Part shown: positions 6,225 through 9,148 of the stretch, in pieces | Layout: each line of letters opens with the position of its first letter | How positions within the stretch are numbered: the stretch's first letter is position 1 | Assembly: GCA_902783445.1 (NCBI GenBank) | Contig: CACZQX010000040.1 | Coordinates: 1 to 9,148 of the forward strand | Direction: 5' to 3' | DNA: 9,148 nt | Source of the DNA: an uncultured Lachnospiraceae bacterium | GTDB lineage: Bacteria; Bacillota; Clostridia; Lachnospirales; Lachnospiraceae | Position numbers and translations under genes: made by a program | The notes under the pieces: generated by a model | The model's database searches: none | Told to the model about the DNA's origin: nothing | Seen by the model: the letters and a program-made list of their open reading frames with translations, nothing else

Positions 6225-7295
6225 ATGGGTTTTATTATAGAGAATGGTGCATCTTTGCAGACGGGCATATCCAATTGCTTTATTGAGGAATATATGCCAA
6301 GCGCTAACGGCGAGTTTGTAAAGGTCTACATTTACCTGATGAAATGCGCGGGCAGCGTAGACGCCGGCGCATCCATCTGCACAATAGCGGACGTACTTGA
6401 CATGACTGAAAAAGATGTGGTACGTGCCTTAAAATATTGGGAAAAGGTGGGGCTTTTAAATCTTACATTCACCGAAGACAAAAAGCTTACCTCACTTTCC
6501 ATTAACGAATGCAAGCCTTTAAGGCAGCTTTCAAAACCGGCTGAGCATGAAGGGGTTACGGCGATTGCCGCAAAAGTTATTCCGGAAGTTACAGCTGAGG
6601 ACGTTGCTCTTTTGGACGCACCGGTTAAGAAAAGCTATACAAATGCCGAGCTTGATTCATTCCTTGAAGATGTGGAAGTAAAACAACTTTTTCATATAGC
6701 TGAAAAATATCTTGGCAGATCCTTAAGCAAAACGGACAGCAATACTCTCCTTTACATTTACGATGACCTTAAAATGACTCCGGATGTTATTGAATACTTA
6801 ATCGAATATTGCGTATCATTAGATCACAAAAGTATTCAATATATCGAATCCGTCGCAATCGCATGGACATCGCAAGGCATCACAAACGTTAAAGATGCAA
6901 AAGCTCATAACAGAGTTTACAAAAAATACGGTTCACCGATAATGAAAGCTTTCGGTCTTGTGGGACGTGTACCGGCACAAAGCGAAATGAATTATATTGT
7001 TAAATGGACCAATTCTTACGGTTTTACGATTGAGCTTATTTTGGAGGCTTGCAACAAAACAATCGAAGCAACTCACAGTCCGAACTTTGCTTATGCCGAC
7101 AAAATACTTTCCAATTGGAAAGATAACGGTGTTTCAACAATTGATGATGTAAAAAAATTGGATGAAGCTTTTATAGCTAACAAAACAAGCAAAAAAGCCA
7201 CATCTGCCAAAAAGGTAAATGTAAATAACGAATTTAACAATTTCCCTCAAAGAGAATACGACTTTGAGGCATTGGAAAAGGCTTTGCTTAAATAG
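6225..7295 (+). CDS. DnaD-domain replication (primosome) protein
   Basis: This 356-residue protein resembles the DnaD/DnaB primosome family of Bacillota, which remodels DNA at the origin and helps bring the replicative helicase. The N-terminal part (about 1-95) looks like a DnaD-type winged helix, with IADVLDMTEKDVVRALKYW (54-72) and a VGLL turn. A charged, Pro-containing linker follows. Two copies of the DnaD C-terminal (DDBH2) domain then occur, at about 150-228 and 231-312. Each ends in the family's YxxxIxxxW-like helix: YIESVAIAW (206-214) and YADKILSNW (290-298). The tail FPQREYDFEALEKALL is common in such proteins. Bacillus DnaD has one such domain; two copies fit the clostridial form. 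GGAGG at 6210-6214 supports the start, 10 nt away. The gene lies 18 bp before the helicase-loader gene. Confidence 0.9.
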   Translation: MGFIIENGASLQTGISNCFIEEYMPSANGEFVKVYIYLMKCAGSVDAGASICTIADVLDMTEKDVVRALKYWEKVGLLNLTFTEDKKLTSLSINECKPLRQLSKPAEHEGVTAIAAKVIPEVTAEDVALLDAPVKKSYTNAELDSFLEDVEVKQLFHIAEKYLGRSLSKTDSNTLLYIYDDLKMTPDVIEYLIEYCVSLDHKSIQYIESVAIAWTSQGITNVKDAKAHNRVYKKYGSPIMKAFGLVGRVPAQSEMNYIVKWTNSYGFTIELILEACNKTIEATHSPNFAYADKILSNWKDNGVSTIDDVKKLDEAFIANKTSKKATSAKKVNVNNEFNNFPQREYDFEALEKALLK

Positions 7296-7299
7296 TCTC

Positions 7300-7306
7300 G
7301 GGAGGA
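7300..7306 (+). promoter_or_regulatory. Strong ribosome binding site fixing a TTG start for the helicase loader
   Basis: GGGAGGA lies just after the stop codon of the DnaD-like gene, and the GGAGG core is 8 nt before TTG at 7314. The best-spaced in-frame start is therefore TTG. Confidence 0.75.
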
Positions 7307-7313
7307 TTTAAGT

Positions 7314-8345
7314 TTGGAAACAACATATTACGCAAGCGTACGTGAAATCGAATCAAACAAGTACAGAGAAGTTCTTCGTGAATTTGAAGAAAAGCAACTT
7401 GAAATTCACAAAAAACAAGAAGCCGCAATAGCGGAAATCTACGAAAAGATTCCACGTATAAGAGAAATCGACTGCGAAATATCAAAAATTTCTTTGGCAA
7501 AAGCCAGAGAAAAACTCGAAAACAGTAATTGCGATTTAACACAATACAAAAAACAAATCGCATCTCTTTCTTTGAAAAAAGTTTCTTTGATGGAAGATGC
7601 CGGTTATCCTTCCGACTATCTTGAGGCTCATTATACTTGCAAAAAATGCAAGGACACAGGCTTTGTGGATGGTAAACCCTGCAGCTGTTTTAAACAAGAG
7701 CTTTACAATAAACTTTACAATCAGAACAACATTTATGTAGCTTTAAACAGCGAAAATTTCGACAATTTCAACTACTCCCTTTATTCTGACGAGAGAGACC
7801 CTCTTCAAGAACTTACCCCTTTACAAAATATAAAAAAGGTGGTAAAAACTTGTAATGAGTTCATAGATAATTTTGACAAGTCAAAAGAGAGCCTTTTAAT
7901 ATTCGGTGAAGTAGGCGTCGGAAAGACCTTTCTTACAAGCTGCATTGCAAACGAATTGATCAAAAGGTCTCACAGCGTTGTTTACATCTCGGCTGTAAAG
8001 CTTTTTGAGATGTTAAGCGATACAAGAAGTTTTAGCAGGGACTATGAAACTCAACTGAGTAATTTAAGCAAAAAACACTTATTTGATTCAGAGCTTCTTA
8101 TAATAGATGACCTTGGAACGGAGCTTACAAACTCCTATACCGCCAGCCATCTCTTTAACTGTATAAACGAAAGAATGCTTACCGGAAAACCTACAATCAT
8201 TTCAACTAATCTTAATCTTCCTGACATACAAAGACGTTATTCGGATAGAATTTTTTCAAGGATAATAAGTAGTTACAAACTACTTAAAATATATGGCGAT
8301 GATATTCGCAACATAAAAAGAACAAGATCACTTATGGAGGATTAA
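7314..8345 (+). CDS. DnaC/DnaI-family replicative helicase loader (AAA+ ATPase)
   Basis: The 343-residue protein begins with a charged, probably coiled-coil helical region (about 1-95). A four-cysteine putative zinc site follows: C109, C112, C123 and C125, as CKKC and CSC. Then comes an AAA+ ATPase domain with Walker A GEVGVGKT (198-205), Walker B LLIIDDLGTE (261-270), sensor-1 IISTN (295-299) and an arginine-rich RRYSDRIFSRI (307-317) containing the likely arginine finger. This order matches DnaI/DnaC loaders, which place the replicative helicase on DNA during initiation. IstB transposition helpers share the ATPase fold, but the cysteine site and the adjacent DnaD-like gene favour a loader. 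Translation starts at TTG. The stop codon abuts the prs ATG, so the two genes are probably translationally coupled. I leave the symbol blank because dnaC and dnaI are both used for this family. Confidence 0.92.
   Translation: METTYYASVREIESNKYREVLREFEEKQLEIHKKQEAAIAEIYEKIPRIREIDCEISKISLAKAREKLENSNCDLTQYKKQIASLSLKKVSLMEDAGYPSDYLEAHYTCKKCKDTGFVDGKPCSCFKQELYNKLYNQNNIYVALNSENFDNFNYSLYSDERDPLQELTPLQNIKKVVKTCNEFIDNFDKSKESLLIFGEVGVGKTFLTSCIANELIKRSHSVVYISAVKLFEMLSDTRSFSRDYETQLSNLSKKHLFDSELLIIDDLGTELTNSYTASHLFNCINERMLTGKPTIISTNLNLPDIQRRYSDRIFSRIISSYKLLKIYGDDIRNIKRTRSLMED
8336..8340 (+). promoter_or_regulatory. prs ribosome binding site inside the helicase-loader gene
   Basis: GGAGG is embedded in the last codons of the loader gene. 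It is 5 nt from the ATG at 8346 and 8 nt from the in-frame ATG at 8349. The spacing slightly favours the second. Confidence 0.7.
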
Positions 8346-9148
8346 ATGATGCAAACCGATGCACGTATGTTGAATTCTATACCGGTTGGAAGCCTTGGTA
8401 TAATTGCCCTTGATAGCTGCAAAGAAATTGGTCAAAAAATCGACAATTACATTGTAGACTGGCGTGAAGAAAGAGAACATGAAAGAGAAAACCCTATTAT
8501 TTACAAAGGTTACACTTGCAACAGCTATCTTATCGGAGCCAAATGCCCAAGATTCGGTTCCGGCGAAGCAAAAGGAACAATCCAGGAATCTATCCGTGGT
8601 AAAGATATTTACATTTTAGTTGATATTACAAACCACAGCTTAACTTATAAGCTTTGCGGTAACGAAAATCACATGTCACCTGACGATCACTATTCGGATT
8701 TAAAGAGAATAGTTGCCGCTATGGGTGGTAAAGCAAGAAGAATCACTGTAATCATGCCATTCCTTTACGAAGGAAGACAGCACAAACGTACAGGTCGCGA
8801 ATCTCTTGACTGTGCATACATGCTTCAGGAACTTACAAGTATGGGGGTTGATAACATCATTACATTTGACGCGCATGACCCTCGTGTTCAGAATGCTATT
8901 CCACTTTCGGGATTTGAAACAATCCAGCCTATATATCAGTTCTTAAAGGCTTTAACAAAGAATATAGAAGATTTAAAACTTGACACAGAACATTTAATGA
9001 CAATCAGCCCGGATGAAGGAGCTATGGGGCGTGCAATTTACTTCTCAAGTGTGCTCGGCGTTGATATGGGTATGTTCTACAAACGTAGAGATTATTCGGT
9101 AATCGTTGACGGCAGAAACCCAATCGTTGCTCACGAATTCTTGGGTGC
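8346..9148 (+). CDS. prs: Ribose-phosphate pyrophosphokinase, divergent form (C-terminus beyond window)
   Basis: Prs converts ribose-5-phosphate and ATP to PRPP, the precursor of purines, pyrimidines, histidine and NAD. About 267 residues are present and the frame is open at the right edge. Recognisable elements are GEAKGTIQESIRGKDIYIL (73-91, the family's xxGExxxxxxESIRGxD region), the catalytic-loop equivalent YEGRQHKRTGRES (141-153), the metal-binding His in FDAHDPRVQNA (174-184) and SPDEGAMGRA (221-230). The PRPP-binding DDxxxT loop should lie just past the edge. Compared with classical enzymes of about 315 residues, it has a longer N-terminus and an insertion around 96-118, and the usual RQDRK and DLHA motifs read RQHKR and DAHD. 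I associate this variant with Lachnospiraceae. It directly follows the helicase-loader stop codon. MM starts are possible at 8346 or 8349. Confidence 0.92.
   Translation, partial: MMQTDARMLNSIPVGSLGIIALDSCKEIGQKIDNYIVDWREEREHERENPIIYKGYTCNSYLIGAKCPRFGSGEAKGTIQESIRGKDIYILVDITNHSLTYKLCGNENHMSPDDHYSDLKRIVAAMGGKARRITVIMPFLYEGRQHKRTGRESLDCAYMLQELTSMGVDNIITFDAHDPRVQNAIPLSGFETIQPIYQFLKALTKNIEDLKLDTEHLMTISPDEGAMGRAIYFSSVLGVDMGMFYKRRDYSVIVDGRNPIVAHEFLG

Noticed and set aside
7314..8345. IstB-type transposition helper
   Set aside because: The ATPase core is shared with IstB, but there is no IstA transposase or terminal repeat nearby. The gene carries a cysteine zinc site and follows a DnaD-like gene.

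Overview
The window looks like chromosomal DNA of a low-GC Bacillota bacterium, most likely class Clostridia and plausibly Lachnospiraceae. The evidence is a SpoVG homologue, a DnaD-domain protein next to a DnaC/DnaI-type helicase loader, and a ribose-phosphate pyrophosphokinase with an extended, divergent sequence of the kind I associate with Lachnospiraceae. Almost all of the DNA is housekeeping. I see no tRNA, rRNA, insertion sequence, phage gene or CRISPR array. The taxonomic placement is inference.

Layout. The left half is read leftwards as spoVG (4328-4056), pth (3998-3438) and mfd (3434 to beyond base 1, missing only its C-terminal end). The right half is read rightwards as murC (4510-5892), a DnaD-like primosome gene (6225-7295), a DnaC/DnaI-like helicase loader (7314-8345) and prs (8346 to beyond the right edge). 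The two halves diverge from a 181-bp intergenic region (4329-4509) holding promoters in both directions and a small palindrome. An intrinsic terminator overlaps the spoVG stop codon. A second one follows murC.

The most interesting stretch is the 332-bp gap between murC and the DnaD-like gene. It contains three perfect DnaA boxes (TTATCCACA) and two one-mismatch copies. They are arranged head-to-tail with no spacer: a pair starting at the base after the murC stop, and a triplet emerging from the T-tract of the murC terminator. A -10 element for the next operon is framed by copies of ATGTGGTTT(T)G, whose complement keeps the CCACA core of the DnaA box. The operon downstream encodes two proteins of the step after DnaA binding, namely remodelling and helicase loading.

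The gap could be a DnaA-responsive control region for the primosome operon, a DnaA titration cluster, or part of a replication origin. The sequence alone cannot separate these. Functionally, mfd handles transcription-coupled repair, pth recycles peptidyl-tRNA, SpoVG is a small nucleic-acid-binding regulator, MurC acts in peptidoglycan precursor synthesis, and Prs supplies PRPP for nucleotide synthesis.
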